Positions 17,627 to 25,956 are shown, counted from the first letter of the stretch. The stretch: 64,000 nucleotides of DNA from Gordonia neofelifaecis NRRL B-59395 (GCF_000192435.1 NZ_AEUD01000001.1:310001-374000), one strand, 5' to 3'. The notes: a model not told the origin generated them from the sequence alone. Numbers and translations are program-made.

Positions 17627-18427
17627 ATGGCCCGTCTCACCCGCCGCGCGCGGCCGGCCGCCGCACCGAAAACGGTACGACCGCCCGACCCGCACCCGTC
17701 TGGCGCGACGCCGCCGGAGATCCCCGCGGAGCTGGTGCCCAGGCACATCGCGCTGGTGATGGACGGCAATGGACGCTGGGCCAAGGAACGCGGACTGCCG
17801 CGCACCGAGGGCCACAAGCGCGGCGAGGCGGTGCTGATGGACAGCGTCTGCGGGTGCATCGAGATGGGTGTGACGCACCTGTCCGCGTACGCGTTCTCCA
17901 CCGAGAACTGGTCGCGGAGTCCCGAAGAGGTCAAGTTCCTGATGGGCTTCAACCGGGACGTGATCCGACGTCGCCGGGACGAGATGAACGAGATGGGCGT
18001 TCGCGTCCGCTGGGCCGGACGTCGACCGAAGCTGTGGCGCAGCGTCATCAAGGAACTCGAGGTCGCAGAGGAGCTGACCGAGGACAACACCGTCATGACG
18101 CTGACCATGTGCGTCAACTACGGTGGGCGGGCCGAGATCGCCGATGCCGCGCGGGAGATCGCCCGGCGCGCGGCCCGCGGGGAGATCGACCCCGAGCGCA
18201 TCACCGAGGCGAGCTTCGCGAGGTACCTCGACGAGCCGGACATGCCCGATGTCGACCTCTTCCTCCGGCCCTCCGGCGAACAGCGGCTGTCGAACTTCCT
18301 GCTCTGGCAGAGCGCCTACGCCGAGATGGTCTATCAGGAGAAGCTGTTCCCCGACTTCGACCGTCGTGACCTCTGGGCCGCGTGTCTGGAGTACGCCAAG
18401 CGCGACCGCCGCTTCGGCAGCGCTTAG
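17627..18427 (+). CDS. uppS: Long-chain cis-isoprenyl (decaprenyl) diphosphate synthase
   Basis: A 266-residue cis-prenyltransferase making polyprenyl phosphate carrier lipid for peptidoglycan and arabinogalactan. Motifs [25 protein letters not shown] and [18 protein letters not shown] are the substrate-binding signatures of the family. In this lineage the recO-linked gene is the decaprenyl diphosphate synthase (Rv2361c orthologue). A 35-residue basic, proline-rich N-terminal tail precedes the catalytic core. AAAGG lies upstream of the ATG. Confidence 0.93.
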   Translation: MARLTRRARPAAAPKTVRPPDPHPSGATPPEIPAELVPRHIALVMDGNGRWAKERGLPRTEGHKRGEAVLMDSVCGCIEMGVTHLSAYAFSTENWSRSPEEVKFLMGFNRDVIRRRRDEMNEMGVRVRWAGRRPKLWRSVIKELEVAEELTEDNTVMTLTMCVNYGGRAEIADAAREIARRAARGEIDPERITEASFARYLDEPDMPDVDLFLRPSGEQRLSNFLLWQSAYAEMVYQEKLFPDFDRRDLWAACLEYAKRDRRFGSA

Positions 18428-18433
18428 CCCCGG

Positions 18434-18478
18434 GCTGATCGAGCAGGCGCAGGAGCGGAGCGAGGCGAGCGCATCGAG
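18434..18478. repeat. Short intergenic repeat sharing the GAGCGGAGCGAG core
   Basis: Between uppS and the minus-strand Clp_N gene lies a stretch starting TGATCGAGCAGGCGCAG and ending CATCGAGAT. Its core GAGCGGAGCGAG (18453-18464) recurs at 42692-42703 in another intergenic repeat. Short 'TGATCGAG/GTTGAGCGAG' repeats of this style are common in related genomes, from memory. Confidence 0.45.
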
Positions 18479-18489
18479 ATCGCGCAGGA

Positions 18490-19224
18490 TCAGTCGTCGC
18501 GCACCGTCGAGAACTGGGCCAGCAGCTCGACGAGGTCTCGTTCGAACGCATCGGCGGCGACACCCGCCTCGGTCAGCGGACCCGATCCGTTCTCCACCTC
18601 GAGCAGTGCGAGCATGATGTGCTCGGTGCCGATGTAGTTGTGTCCCAATCGAAGTGCCTGACGGAAGGTCAGTTCGAGGACTTTGCGCGCGAGCGCGTCG
18701 TACGGGATCACCTCGGGCGTCGCGGTGGGCGCGGGCAGTGCGGCGGAGACCGAGGTGGCGAGCGCGTCGACGTCGACGTCCGACTTGGTCATCAGGGCCA
18801 CGGCCAGTGATTCGCGGTCGTCGAGCAGCCCGATCAGCAAGTGCGCCGGTGTGACCTCCGGGTTGCCGGCCGCCTTCGCCGCGTTGTGCGCGGCCGCGGC
18901 GACATTGCGGGCGCGCGGCGTGAATTGGTTGAAGCCCTGTGATGGATCGAGGTCGCCCGCCGTGCCGGGATCCTTCGGCGTGAAGCGCTTCTGCACGGCT
19001 TGCTTGCTGACGCCCATGCTGGCGCCGATCTGTGTCCACGACGCGCCGGTGCGGCGTGCCTGATCGACGAAGTGGCCGATCAGGTGGTCGGCGACGTCAC
19101 CGAGATGGTCGGCGGCGAGCACGGCGTCGGACAGTTGGTCCAGCGGATCGTCATGCACCTTCTTGATCGAGGAGATCATGTCGTCGAGTCGGATGGTCGG
19201 GGTGATGGGGGTCTTATCAGCCAT
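18490..19224 (-). CDS. Clp N-terminal-domain protein with an HTH, probable autoregulator
   Basis: A 244-residue protein with an N-terminal helix-turn-helix (GASWTQIGASMGVSKQAVQK, about residues 60-80) and a C-terminal double Clp N-domain (ARNVAAAAHNAAK and VTPAHLLIGLL, then GHNYIGTEHIMLALL). It lacks AAA+ modules, so it is not a ClpC unfoldase but may recognise Clp substrates or adaptors. Two perfect 19-base palindromes lie just upstream of its start, one touching the start codon region, arguing that it or a relative represses its own promoter. The fusion of DNA binding with a Clp_N domain suggests a regulator sensing proteotoxic stress; that is inference. Confidence 0.8.
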   Translation of the reverse strand: MADKTPITPTIRLDDMISSIKKVHDDPLDQLSDAVLAADHLGDVADHLIGHFVDQARRTGASWTQIGASMGVSKQAVQKRFTPKDPGTAGDLDPSQGFNQFTPRARNVAAAAHNAAKAAGNPEVTPAHLLIGLLDDRESLAVALMTKSDVDVDALATSVSAALPAPTATPEVIPYDALARKVLELTFRQALRLGHNYIGTEHIMLALLEVENGSGPLTEAGVAADAFERDLVELLAQFSTVRDD

Positions 19225-19225
19225 G

Positions 19226-19272
19226 CGTCAACTGTAGGTTGACGGCTGTCATTCGTCAACCATGAGTTGACG
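19226..19272. promoter_or_regulatory. Two perfect operator palindromes CGTCAAC-N5-GTTGACG
   Basis: CGTCAAC-tgtag-GTTGACG at 19226-19244 and CGTCAAC-catga-GTTGACG at 19254-19272, centres 28 bases apart (close to three helical turns). The first begins two bases upstream of the Clp_N gene's ATG. Spacing and duplication fit cooperative binding of a dimeric regulator, most simply the HTH protein encoded next to it. Confidence 0.8.
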
Positions 19273-19309
19273 ATGGAGCCGATTCCTCGCGGTGCGCGTC
19301 TGAAACAAC

Positions 19310-20171
19310 ATGGGGGAGTACGGAGTCCACACGCGCCGCGACCTGGCGGCGGTCGGCTACGACCGCGCGATGTTGCGCCGGGCGATCGCCTGCGGCGATC
19401 TGCTTCCGATTCGGCGTGACTGGTACGCAGATCGGACGCACCATCCCGACGTCGTGTCGGCGGTGCGCGCCGGTGGCGTCCTCGGTTGCGTGTCCGCGTT
19501 GAACTGCACGGTCTGTGGGTCGCACCCGGCTATCCGGAGATGCACATCAGGAGAAGCAAGGCGCTTCGCGGTCCGGGTTCGCTCTCGGGATGCAGCCCGT
19601 TCCGCGGTCGCCCGCTGCCGACGCCGACGGCCGTCGACCCGGTGGTCTACGCATTGGCCTGCGCCGCTCGCTGCATGACGGGCGAAGACTGGATCGCGAC
19701 TTGTGACTCGTATCTGAATCTGCGCGGGATCGACGTGGAGGACCTCCGCGCGGACATCGCGCCGCACGGTGGCGCCGGGGTCAATGCGCTGCTGGACAAG
19801 ACGGATCGGCGCTCACAGTCGGGAACGGAGAGCATCGCGCGGGTCCGTCTCCGCGCCTTGGGATTTCACGTCATCGTTCAACCCGCCGTCGACTATCGCG
19901 TGTATCGCGGTCACGCCGATCTGCGCATCGGGAGGCTGTTGATCGAATGCGACAGTGAGCGCTTCCATTCCGGTCAGAAGGACCGAGTGCGCGACTACCA
20001 GCGCGACCGCGCTCCTTGGCTGCCGGGTGGGAGACCATCCGCATCGCGTACCCCGAGGTGATGCACGAGTGGGACGGGATCGTCGAGGACATTCGCGCGT
20101 TCACTGACGGGCGCCGCCATCGAATCCGGAGCCGACGATCCTGCGGCGCCGTTGAACCGACGGACTATTGA
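19310..20171 (+). pseudogene. AbiEi-like / DUF559 protein, two frameshifts
   Basis: The first frame (from ATG 19310) reads HTRRDLAAVGYDRAMLRRAI and continues as an AbiEi antitoxin-type winged helix. At about 19,500 homology jumps frame to LHGLWVAPGYPEMHIR, and continues through ALGFHVIVQPAVDYRVYRGH and ADLRIGRLLIECDSERFHSG, a DUF559/Vsr-like nuclease region. Near 20,020 it jumps again to GWETIRIAYPEVMHEWDGIV and ends at TGA 20171. Intact family members in this group are a single ~280-residue protein with this order. Two independent indels mark a decayed gene unless both are sequence errors. Copy B of the palindrome begins eight bases after the stop. Confidence 0.7.
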
Positions 20172-20178
20172 CCGCCGC

Positions 20179-20233
20179 GTCCCCCTGACACGAACTCCTG
20201 GACACATGGTCCACGAGACGGTGCCACGGGGAC
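20179..20233. repeat. Dispersed symmetric palindrome, copy B
   Basis: GTCCCC (20179-20184), 14-base spacer, TGGAC-ACATG-GTCCA (20199-20213), 14-base spacer, GGGGAC (20228-20233), symmetric about 20206. Same architecture as copies A and C. It sits between the broken AbiEi-like gene and the 3' end of zur. Confidence 0.8.
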
Positions 20234-20240
20234 TCTCAGG

Positions 20241-20657
20241 TCAGTGCTTCCGCGAGCAGTCCGCGCACACGCCGAAGATCTCGACGGTGTGGGAGATGTC
20301 GGAGAATCCGTTCTCCGAGGCGACGCTGTCGGCCCAGCGCTCCACCTTGTCGGCCTTGATCTCGACGGTGGTCCCGCATTCGCGGCACACCAGATGGTGA
20401 TGGTGTCCGGTCGAGCAGTGCCGGTATCGCGTCTCGCCGGACCCGTCCCAGATCGCGTCGATCTGGTGCGCGGCGGTGAGGGCCTGCAGGTTTCGGTACA
20501 CCGTGGTGAGGCCGATCGACTCGCCGCGGTCGCGCAGTTTGTCGTGCAACTGCTGCGCGGACAGGAAGTCGTCGGTGTCCGAGAGCACGTCCGCGATGGC
20601 CGCACGCTGCTTGGTCGAGCGCTGGCCGGTGACAGGCTTCTTGGCGGTGTCCGTCAT
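20241..20657 (-). CDS. zur: Zinc uptake regulator Zur (Fur family, FurB)
   Basis: A 138-residue Fur-family repressor. The winged helix (SAQQLHDKLRDRGESIGLTT then VYRNLQAL) is followed by the regulatory GHHHHLVCRECG stretch and a C-terminal CADCSRKH, giving the two CxxC structural-zinc pairs. The partner ArsR gene overlaps its start by four bases (ATGA). The smtB-zur pair next to glyS is the mycobacterial Rv2358-Rv2359 arrangement, which controls zinc uptake and ribosomal protein paralogues, so a zinc role is strongly favoured over iron. Confidence 0.92.
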   Translation of the reverse strand: MTDTAKKPVTGQRSTKQRAAIADVLSDTDDFLSAQQLHDKLRDRGESIGLTTVYRNLQALTAAHQIDAIWDGSGETRYRHCSTGHHHHLVCRECGTTVEIKADKVERWADSVASENGFSDISHTVEIFGVCADCSRKH

Positions 20658-20989
20658 GACTCCGGCTCCGGCTGATGCTCGGTCGCGTGAATCACCGCGT
20701 CGACGACGATGTGCGAGACGTGGTCGTCGGCGAGGGAGTACTCCACCTCGCGGCCGCGTCGGCTGCCGACGACCACTCCGGACTCCTTGAGCACGCGCAG
20801 GTGCTGACTGACCTGCGGCTGATTCAGCTGAAGGTCGTCGACCAGTTCGTGCACGCACATCGGTCGATGCCGAAGAGCCATGACGATGGAGACGCGCGCG
20901 GGCGAGGCGAGGGCGCGCAACAGTTCACTGGCTGCGCCGTGTGCCTGACGATCGGCGATCAGTGACGGCGGCATCACCGAGTGGGTCAT
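20654..20989 (-). CDS. smtB: ArsR/SmtB-family zinc-responsive repressor
   Basis: A 111-residue winged-helix metalloregulator. The HTH reads LNQPQVSQHLRVLKESGVVV, preceded by MCVHELVDDL. The C-terminal helix has DDHVSHIVVDAVIHATEH, placing Asp/His ligands (DxHxxH and HxxxH) as in alpha-5 zinc sites of SmtB/CzrA. AAGGAG precedes the ATG. In mycobacteria this protein represses its own operon with zur when zinc is low. Coupled to zur by ATGA. Confidence 0.9.
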   Translation of the reverse strand: MTHSVMPPSLIADRQAHGAASELLRALASPARVSIVMALRHRPMCVHELVDDLQLNQPQVSQHLRVLKESGVVVGSRRGREVEYSLADDHVSHIVVDAVIHATEHQPEPES

Positions 20990-21034
20990 TGCTGCTCCTT
21001 CGGAATCGGCGGGCTGGGTCCATCCTAAGGGAAT

Positions 21035-21043
21035 TGATTTTCA
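21035..21043 (-). promoter_or_regulatory. Possible zinc-regulator operator upstream of smtB
   Basis: TGATTTTCA within AATTGATTTTCATT is an unusually AT-rich patch about 46 bases upstream of the smtB start, in a region otherwise very GC-rich. TGAaaATCA-type inverted half-sites are found in operators of Zur and SmtB proteins. Only one imperfect dyad is present, so the call is tentative. Confidence 0.4.
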
Positions 21044-21073
21044 TTTGCCTCAACCGTGGCCGGGCGGCGCGCG

Positions 21074-21079
21074 TAGGGT
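21074..21079 (+). promoter_or_regulatory. -10 element of a probable leaderless promoter
   Basis: TAGGGT fits TAnnnT and ends 8 bases before the ATG at 21088, leaving no room for a ribosome-binding site, as in leaderless transcripts. Confidence 0.45.
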
Positions 21080-21087
21080 TCCCAGGT

Positions 21088-21540
21088 ATGACCAGCATCG
21101 GTGCGAAGGCTTTGCAGACACGATGGTTCGTCCGGTCGCCGATCCCGGTGTTCCGTGCCGGCCTCGGCTTTCTCTTCGGTGGTCGCCTGCTCCTGTTGCA
21201 GCACACCGGTCGCAAGTCCGGCGAGGCGCGGTTCGTCGCACTCGAGACGGTGGAGCGCCCCGCCGATGATCGGATCGTCATCGCCTCGGGATTCGGCGAG
21301 AAGTCGCAGTGGTACCGGAACCTGCAGGCCGACCCGCGCTGCCGCGTCTGGATCGGCTTCGTCCGGAATCGCGCCGCGACCGCACGGGTGCTGTCCTCGG
21401 CCGAGTCGGCGGCCGTTCTCGAGCGCTACCTCCGCGACCACCCGAAGGCCTACGCCGAACTCTCCGGCGTCATCGAACAGTCGACCGGCCTACCGATCGA
21501 TCAGATCCCGTACATCGAGCTCCGACTATCCGCGTCCTGA
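21088..21540 (+). CDS. F420-dependent nitroreductase-like (Ddn family) protein
   Basis: A 150-residue split beta-barrel protein of the deazaflavin-dependent nitroreductase family. LLLLQHTGRKSGEARFVALE followed by GFGEKSQWYRNLQADPRCRV is the family signature (HTGRKSG, then WYRNLxAxP). Members use coenzyme F420H2, sometimes to reduce quinones. The ATG follows a TAnnnT element directly. It is divergent from smtB. Confidence 0.85.
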   Translation: MTSIGAKALQTRWFVRSPIPVFRAGLGFLFGGRLLLLQHTGRKSGEARFVALETVERPADDRIVIASGFGEKSQWYRNLQADPRCRVWIGFVRNRAATARVLSSAESAAVLERYLRDHPKAYAELSGVIEQSTGLPIDQIPYIELRLSAS

Positions 21541-21560
21541 CCCTGTCGCGACCGCGCGCG

Positions 21561-21977
21561 TCAGCAGGTCGCCATGGCGTATCGGCCGCGGGCGGAGTCG
21601 GACGAGTCCAACGTGCCGTTGACGTAGACGCGGCACGCGGCGAAGTAGCCGTCGGTCTGGATCGTCGCTCCGGTCAGCTGATATTTGGAGCGCGACGTGA
21701 ACGAGACGACGCCGTACCAGCCGGTGCGGTCCTCGGTCCGCGCAGGCAGGCTGACTCGTGACCGCTCCTCGAGGTCGTTGTCGGCGTCGTACCAGTACGC
21801 GCCCTCGTTGTTCTGGACGTCGCTGTAGAACTCGTATCGGACGCCGTCTCCGACGGTCGGAAACTCTGTGTCGGCGCCGGCGGGAGCGGCGGTGACGAGT
21901 CCGGCAGTGACGACCCCGGCAAGGGCGGCCGCGGCGGCGACGGTTCCGGCGATTGCGGTGCGATTGATGAAGGACAT
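21561..21977 (-). CDS. Secreted MmpS-like small protein
   Basis: A 138-residue exported protein. A signal peptide (MSFINRTAIAGTVAAAAALA..., Ala-rich, cleavage probably after APAGA) leads into a domain with YEFYSD, WYGVVSFTSRSKYQLTGATI and a closing CRVYVNGTLDSSDSARGRYA-MATC. The pattern of a C-terminal CxVyVNG...A.C and a beta-rich core is that of MmpS-type domains. No mmpL transporter is nearby. A similar closing pattern (CRIRVDG...QAVC) is in the minus-strand gene at 46,191. AGGAA precedes the ATG. Confidence 0.65.
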   Translation of the reverse strand: MSFINRTAIAGTVAAAAALAGVVTAGLVTAAPAGADTEFPTVGDGVRYEFYSDVQNNEGAYWYDADNDLEERSRVSLPARTEDRTGWYGVVSFTSRSKYQLTGATIQTDGYFAACRVYVNGTLDSSDSARGRYAMATC

Positions 21978-22224
21978 GACATTCCTGTCGTTCGGCGACG
22001 AGGCGCTGCACCTCATCGAGTGCCGTCAAGCTACGTCGCACCTACGACATTTCCGGCGACTCAGACGATCGGACGACACCGGACTCGCCGGTGCCCGGCA
22101 GAGCCGTCGAGCCGAAGGACACCGGCGGCCGCCAACCGACTACGCTGTATGACGACGTGCGCGACCACCGTCGCGCGCTCTGACAGTTGTCCGTGAACAC
22201 CTACGTCGTGGAGATCAGAAAACC

Positions 22225-23616
22225 GTGGCTGTGCAGTCCAAAGTCGATGCCGTCGTCAACCTCGCCAAGCGGCGTGGCCTGGTGTACCCCTGCGGTGAGA
22301 TTTACGGCGGAACCCGCTCCGCCTGGGACTACGGTCCCCTGGGCGTCGAGCTGAAGGACAACATCAAGCGTCAGTGGTGGCGCACGATGGTGACCTCGCG
22401 CGACGACGTGGTGGGCCTGGACTCGTCGGTGATCCTGCCTCGTCGCGTGTGGGAGGCCTCCGGTCACGTCGAGGTCTTCACCGACCCGCTGGTCGAATGC
22501 ACCAACTGCCACAAGCGTCAGCGTCAGGACCATCTGCAGGAGGCCTACGCGCTGAAGAAGGGCATCGACGACCCGGACACGGTCCCGATGTCGGAGATCG
22601 CGTGCCCCGAGTGCGGCACCAAGGGCCAGTGGACCGAGCCGAAGGCGTTCTCCGGTCTGCTCAAGACGTTCCTCGGCCCGGTCGACGACCAGGAGGGTCT
22701 GCACTACCTGCGCCCGGAGACCGCCCAGGGCATCTTCGTGAACTTCAAGAACGTGATGACCACCGCGCGTCGCAAGCCGCCGTTCGGCATCGCCCAGATC
22801 GGCAAGAGCTTCCGCAACGAGATCACGCCGGGCAACTTCATCTTCCGCACCCGTGAGTTCGAGCAGATGGAGATGGAGTTCTTCGTCAAGCCCGGTGAGG
22901 ACGAGGAGTGGCACAAGTACTGGATCGACGCGCGCCACAACTGGTACGTCGACCTCGGCATCGATCCGGAGAACCTGCGCCTGTACGAGCACCCCAAGGA
23001 GAAGCTCTCCCACTACTCCAAGAGCACCGTCGACGTCGAGTACAAGTTCGGCTTCGGCGGCAATCCGTGGGGTGAGCTCGAGGGTGTCGCGAACCGCACC
23101 GACTACGACCTGTCGACGCACAGCAAGGCCTCCGGCGAGGACCTGTCGTTCTTCGACCAGGCGTCGGGTGAGCGCTTCACGCCGTTCGTGATCGAGCCCG
23201 CAGCGGGCCTCGGCCGCTCGATGATGGCCTTCCTCTGCGACGCCTACACCGAGGAGGAGGTGCCGAACGCGAAGGGCGGCACCGACACCCGAACGATGCT
23301 CAAGCTCGACCGTCGTCTCGCGCCGGTCAAGGCCGCGGTGCTTCCGCTCTCGCGGAACGAGAAGCTCTCGCCCAAGGCCCGCGACCTCGCGGCCGAACTC
23401 CGCAAGCACTGGAACATCGAGTTCGACGACGCGCAGGGCATCGGCAAGCGGTACCGGCGTCAGGACGAGATCGGCACGCCGTTCTGCGTCACCGTCGACT
23501 TCGACACCCTCGACGACCAGGCGGTGACCATCCGCGAGCGCGACACCATGAGCCAGGAGCGGGTCGCCCTCGACAAGGTCGTCGAGTACCTCGGCGGCAA
23601 ACTGATCGGCGCCTGA
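22225..23616 (+). CDS. glyS: Glycine--tRNA ligase (alpha2 type)
   Basis: A 463-residue class II glycyl-tRNA synthetase of the homodimeric, eukaryote-like type. Visible motifs: [20 protein letters not shown] at the N-terminus, zinc-like CTNCHKR and CPECG, motif 2 [20 protein letters not shown] and motif 3 [16 protein letters not shown]. The C-terminal anticodon-binding domain follows. The GTG start has GGAGA upstream. Placement beside smtB/zur is conserved in actinobacteria. Confidence 0.96.
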   Translation: MAVQSKVDAVVNLAKRRGLVYPCGEIYGGTRSAWDYGPLGVELKDNIKRQWWRTMVTSRDDVVGLDSSVILPRRVWEASGHVEVFTDPLVECTNCHKRQRQDHLQEAYALKKGIDDPDTVPMSEIACPECGTKGQWTEPKAFSGLLKTFLGPVDDQEGLHYLRPETAQGIFVNFKNVMTTARRKPPFGIAQIGKSFRNEITPGNFIFRTREFEQMEMEFFVKPGEDEEWHKYWIDARHNWYVDLGIDPENLRLYEHPKEKLSHYSKSTVDVEYKFGFGGNPWGELEGVANRTDYDLSTHSKASGEDLSFFDQASGERFTPFVIEPAAGLGRSMMAFLCDAYTEEEVPNAKGGTDTRTMLKLDRRLAPVKAAVLPLSRNEKLSPKARDLAAELRKHWNIEFDDAQGIGKRYRRQDEIGTPFCVTVDFDTLDDQAVTIRERDTMSQERVALDKVVEYLGGKLIGA

Positions 23617-23633
23617 ACGTCGTTCATCGGGGA

Positions 23634-24176
23634 CTACCGCAGGGCGGCGACCACGCCATGACCGCCGTCCCACTCCGCGACCAGCCAGGCGCTTCCCGAC
23701 ACCGGTGACGCCAGGTCGTCGCTGAGCGCGAGTGCCGCGGTCTCGCCCGGGGTCCCGTGCACCTGGAGTCGGACGGGGGAGTCGAGCGGGACGACGGTGC
23801 CGTCCGCCTTCCGGACTTCCAGCTCGGCCTGTGGCTGCTCGCCGCGCATCGCGCGCACAAAGCAGTCGACGGCCACCGGATCGGCGGCCGCGTCGTAGAT
23901 CCACCGGTCGCCGAGCACCGAGTGAGCCATCGTCGAGATGAGGTACTCGTCGGCGCCGGCCAGCGGCGTGCCCCGGTAGGTGAGCGGGATGTGCAGGGTA
24001 CGACCGTCGCGCGAGGCGAGCAGCGCCTCGACTCCGACCTCGCCCGCCGGATCGTCGAACCGGTACCCGCCGATCAGCTCGACCTCGCCGGTGCCGCCCC
24101 ATGGCACGCTGTCGAGGTAGTCGGTGACGAGTTCGAGTTTGGTCGGCGAGATCGTCGCCTGATGAAGCAGTGCCAT
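23634..24176 (-). CDS. Maltokinase N-terminal cap-like domain protein
   Basis: A 180-residue protein resembling the N-terminal cap of maltokinases, standing alone: GTGEVELIGGYRFDDPAGEV then GRTLHIPLTYRGTPLAGADE and a following HSVLGDRWIYDAAADPV. Such stand-alone cap proteins occur across mycolic-acid actinobacteria; a function is not established. It is convergent with glyS and divergent from a small membrane protein. Confidence 0.7.
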   Translation of the reverse strand: MALLHQATISPTKLELVTDYLDSVPWGGTGEVELIGGYRFDDPAGEVGVEALLASRDGRTLHIPLTYRGTPLAGADEYLISTMAHSVLGDRWIYDAAADPVAVDCFVRAMRGEQPQAELEVRKADGTVVPLDSPVRLQVHGTPGETAALALSDDLASPVSGSAWLVAEWDGGHGVVAALR

Positions 24177-24271
24177 GCGATGAGATTAATCGGCCCGGTG
24201 GCGGTGCGCCTGCGCCACGGCCGATCGGGCATGTCTACTGTCTCGGGTAACCCCGTCGAAAGGACCGGAAC

Positions 24272-24427
24272 GTGAATCCGAGGATCGTCATGATGCTCAG
24301 CGCCGTGCTGATGATCATCGCGTCGGGCATGATGGTCGGTCAGCGGGAGTGGGTCATGCTGGCGGTGGTGCTGCCGATCTGGCTCATCATCCTCGGCGTG
24401 TGGTGGTACCGCCAGCGCGCTCGTTAG
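24272..24427 (+). CDS. Small two-helix membrane protein (51 aa)
   Basis: GTG at 24272 to TAG at 24427, with AAAGGA about seven bases upstream. The peptide has two hydrophobic segments (IVMMLSAVLMIIASGMMVG and VMLAVVLPIWLIILGVWWY) separated by QREW and ends in a basic tail YRQRAR, predicting a hairpin with both ends inside. The good ribosome-binding site and codon pattern support it as real. No homologue is claimed. Confidence 0.65.
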   Translation: MNPRIVMMLSAVLMIIASGMMVGQREWVMLAVVLPIWLIILGVWWYRQRAR

Positions 24428-24438
24428 CGAGAGTCCCG

Positions 24439-25110
24439 TCACTCGGGTGGCAATCGCGACAATACGTCGACGACGCGCTCGTCGGTGAGCTGCCGGAAGT
24501 CGTAGTACGCGCTGCCGACGCCGCTGAAGCGGTCCGGGGTGTACGGGCAGACGACGGAGTCGGCGCCCGGGAACATAGTGCCGACGTCGGCCGGTCCGAC
24601 CGGAACCGCGACGACGACGCGTTCCGCGCCGCGGCTGCGCAGTGATCGGATCGCGACGGTCACCGTGGTGCCGGTGGCGACGCCGTCGTCGACGATCACG
24701 ACGCGTCGGCCGGTCACCGACGGCTGCGGACGCCCGTGGCGATAGAGCCGATCGCGGCGTCGCAGCTCGATGCGAGCCGAGTCGATCGCCGTGGTCAGGT
24801 CGTCCTCGGTGGTGCCGGTCGCGCGGACGACGTCGTCGTTGACGACCACGGAGTCGTCGACCGCGATCGCGCCCACCGCCAGTTCGGGCTCCCAGGGCAC
24901 GCCGAGTTTGTGCACCAGGCAGACGTCGAGCGGCGCGTCGAGGCGCTCGGCGACCGGCGCCGCGACCTCGACGCCGCCGCGCGGCAGCGCCAGAACGAGC
25001 ACGTCGTCGTCGCTGCGAAAGTCGGTCAACGCCTCGGCCAGGACCTCGCCCGCATGCTCGCGGTCCCGGTAGCGGCGAGCCGGGAACACTCGCGCTATCA
25101 CGGTCTCCAC
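24439..25110 (-). CDS. Phosphoribosyltransferase family protein
   Basis: A 223-residue PRTase-fold protein. The PRPP loop VVIVDDGVATGTT is clear, and LALPRGGVEVAAPVAERL fits the stand-alone family often found near hydrolases and dienelactone-type proteins. Substrate base cannot be predicted. The start is uncertain: GTG at 25110 or at 25101, neither with a strong ribosome-binding site. Confidence 0.8.
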   Translation of the reverse strand: METVIARVFPARRYRDREHAGEVLAEALTDFRSDDDVLVLALPRGGVEVAAPVAERLDAPLDVCLVHKLGVPWEPELAVGAIAVDDSVVVNDDVVRATGTTEDDLTTAIDSARIELRRRDRLYRHGRPQPSVTGRRVVIVDDGVATGTTVTVAIRSLRSRGAERVVVAVPVGPADVGTMFPGADSVVCPYTPDRFSGVGSAYYDFRQLTDERVVDVLSRLPPE

Positions 25111-25136
25111 GTTAGACCGTGTCGACGGGCCGACCG

Positions 25137-25763
25137 TCAGGTCTGGTCGCGCGAGGCGAGTTGTCGTTCCAGGTCGGCGACGCGGTCCTGCAGGCCGTGG
25201 ATCTGGTCGATGTACGGCTGCACGCGTTCGCGGACCTGCTCGGCGGTGTACTGCGGCACCACGCTGCGCGAACAGTTCCAGTCGAAGGCCTCGACCTCGA
25301 TCACGATGCTGCGTTCGCACCGCGCCGTGATCCGGCCGTCGTCGACCACGCTCAATCGCTCGAGCAGTTCGGGGTCGGCGTCGCCCTCGATCACCGTCGC
25401 ACGGCCGAAGACCTTCAGCCGAGATCGGAGCGGATAGTCGGCGATGAAGAGTGCGACCCGGTCGTCGGCCTCCAGATTCCCGACCGACACGAACTGCTGG
25501 TTGCCGCGGAAGTCGGCGAAGCCGAAGGTGTTGTCGCCGAGGTGGTGGACGAATCCTCGCGGTCCGCTGCGGTACTGGACGTACGGCCATCCCGACGGCG
25601 TGACGGTCGCCATGTGGAACGCGAATGCGTCGGTGAGCATGCGACGCTCGCGATCGGTCACCTGCTGCGGCCCCTCGTCGGGGGTGTCGAGGCCGGCAGG
25701 GTATGCGCCGCGCCGCGTGGCCGACGCGTCGCCGAAGACGAGGTGCTGGTAACGATGTCCCAC
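25137..25763 (-). CDS. Pyridoxamine 5'-phosphate oxidase-fold flavoprotein
   Basis: A 208-residue split-barrel protein: FHMATVTPSGWPYVQYRSGP, then FADFRGNQQFVSVGNLEADD and RVALFIADYPLRSRLKVFGR are the FMN-binding signature of the PNPOx-like superfamily. The C-terminal ~35 residues (QYTAEQVRERVQPYIDQI...) form a coiled coil. I choose GTG 25763, because TACTCT lies exactly 6 bases before it (leaderless promoter); the open frame extends further upstream but without support. Confidence 0.8.
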   Translation of the reverse strand: MGHRYQHLVFGDASATRRGAYPAGLDTPDEGPQQVTDRERRMLTDAFAFHMATVTPSGWPYVQYRSGPRGFVHHLGDNTFGFADFRGNQQFVSVGNLEADDRVALFIADYPLRSRLKVFGRATVIEGDADPELLERLSVVDDGRITARCERSIVIEVEAFDWNCSRSVVPQYTAEQVRERVQPYIDQIHGLQDRVADLERQLASRDQT

Positions 25764-25769
25764 GAGGTC

Positions 25770-25775
25770 AGAGTA
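25770..25775 (-). promoter_or_regulatory. -10 element of a leaderless promoter
   Basis: TACTCT (minus strand) fits TAnnnT and ends 6 bases before the GTG at 25763. It decides the start of the PNPOx-fold gene. Confidence 0.5.
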
Positions 25776-25931
25776 GTGTCGCGTGGCGAAGGTGTTTCCG
25801 GGAAGGACGGAGGGCCGTGATGCAGATCGCATATCGTCTGCGTCCGGCATCCAATACTCAAGGGGCGCTGACCGATTCGTCCGGTGGCGGATCTGTCCGA
25901 GTCGGGTGGGCAACTACACTACTGTGCAGTA

Positions 25932-25949
25932 ATTAGAACAGGTTCTAAT
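25932..25949. promoter_or_regulatory. KstR-type operator upstream of the WS/DGAT gene
   Basis: ATTAGAAC-AG-GTTCTAAT is an 18-base perfect palindrome fitting the TNNAACNNGTTNNA box described for the sterol-catabolism repressor KstR of mycobacteria and rhodococci. It ends 7 bases upstream of the -10 element, a position suited to repression. Confidence 0.7.
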
Positions 25950-25956
25950 CCCGCGC

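Noticed and set aside
22042-22224. T-box or other riboswitch before glyS
   Set aside because: No T-box sequence or specifier-loop arrangement was found; only a minor GC-rich stem.
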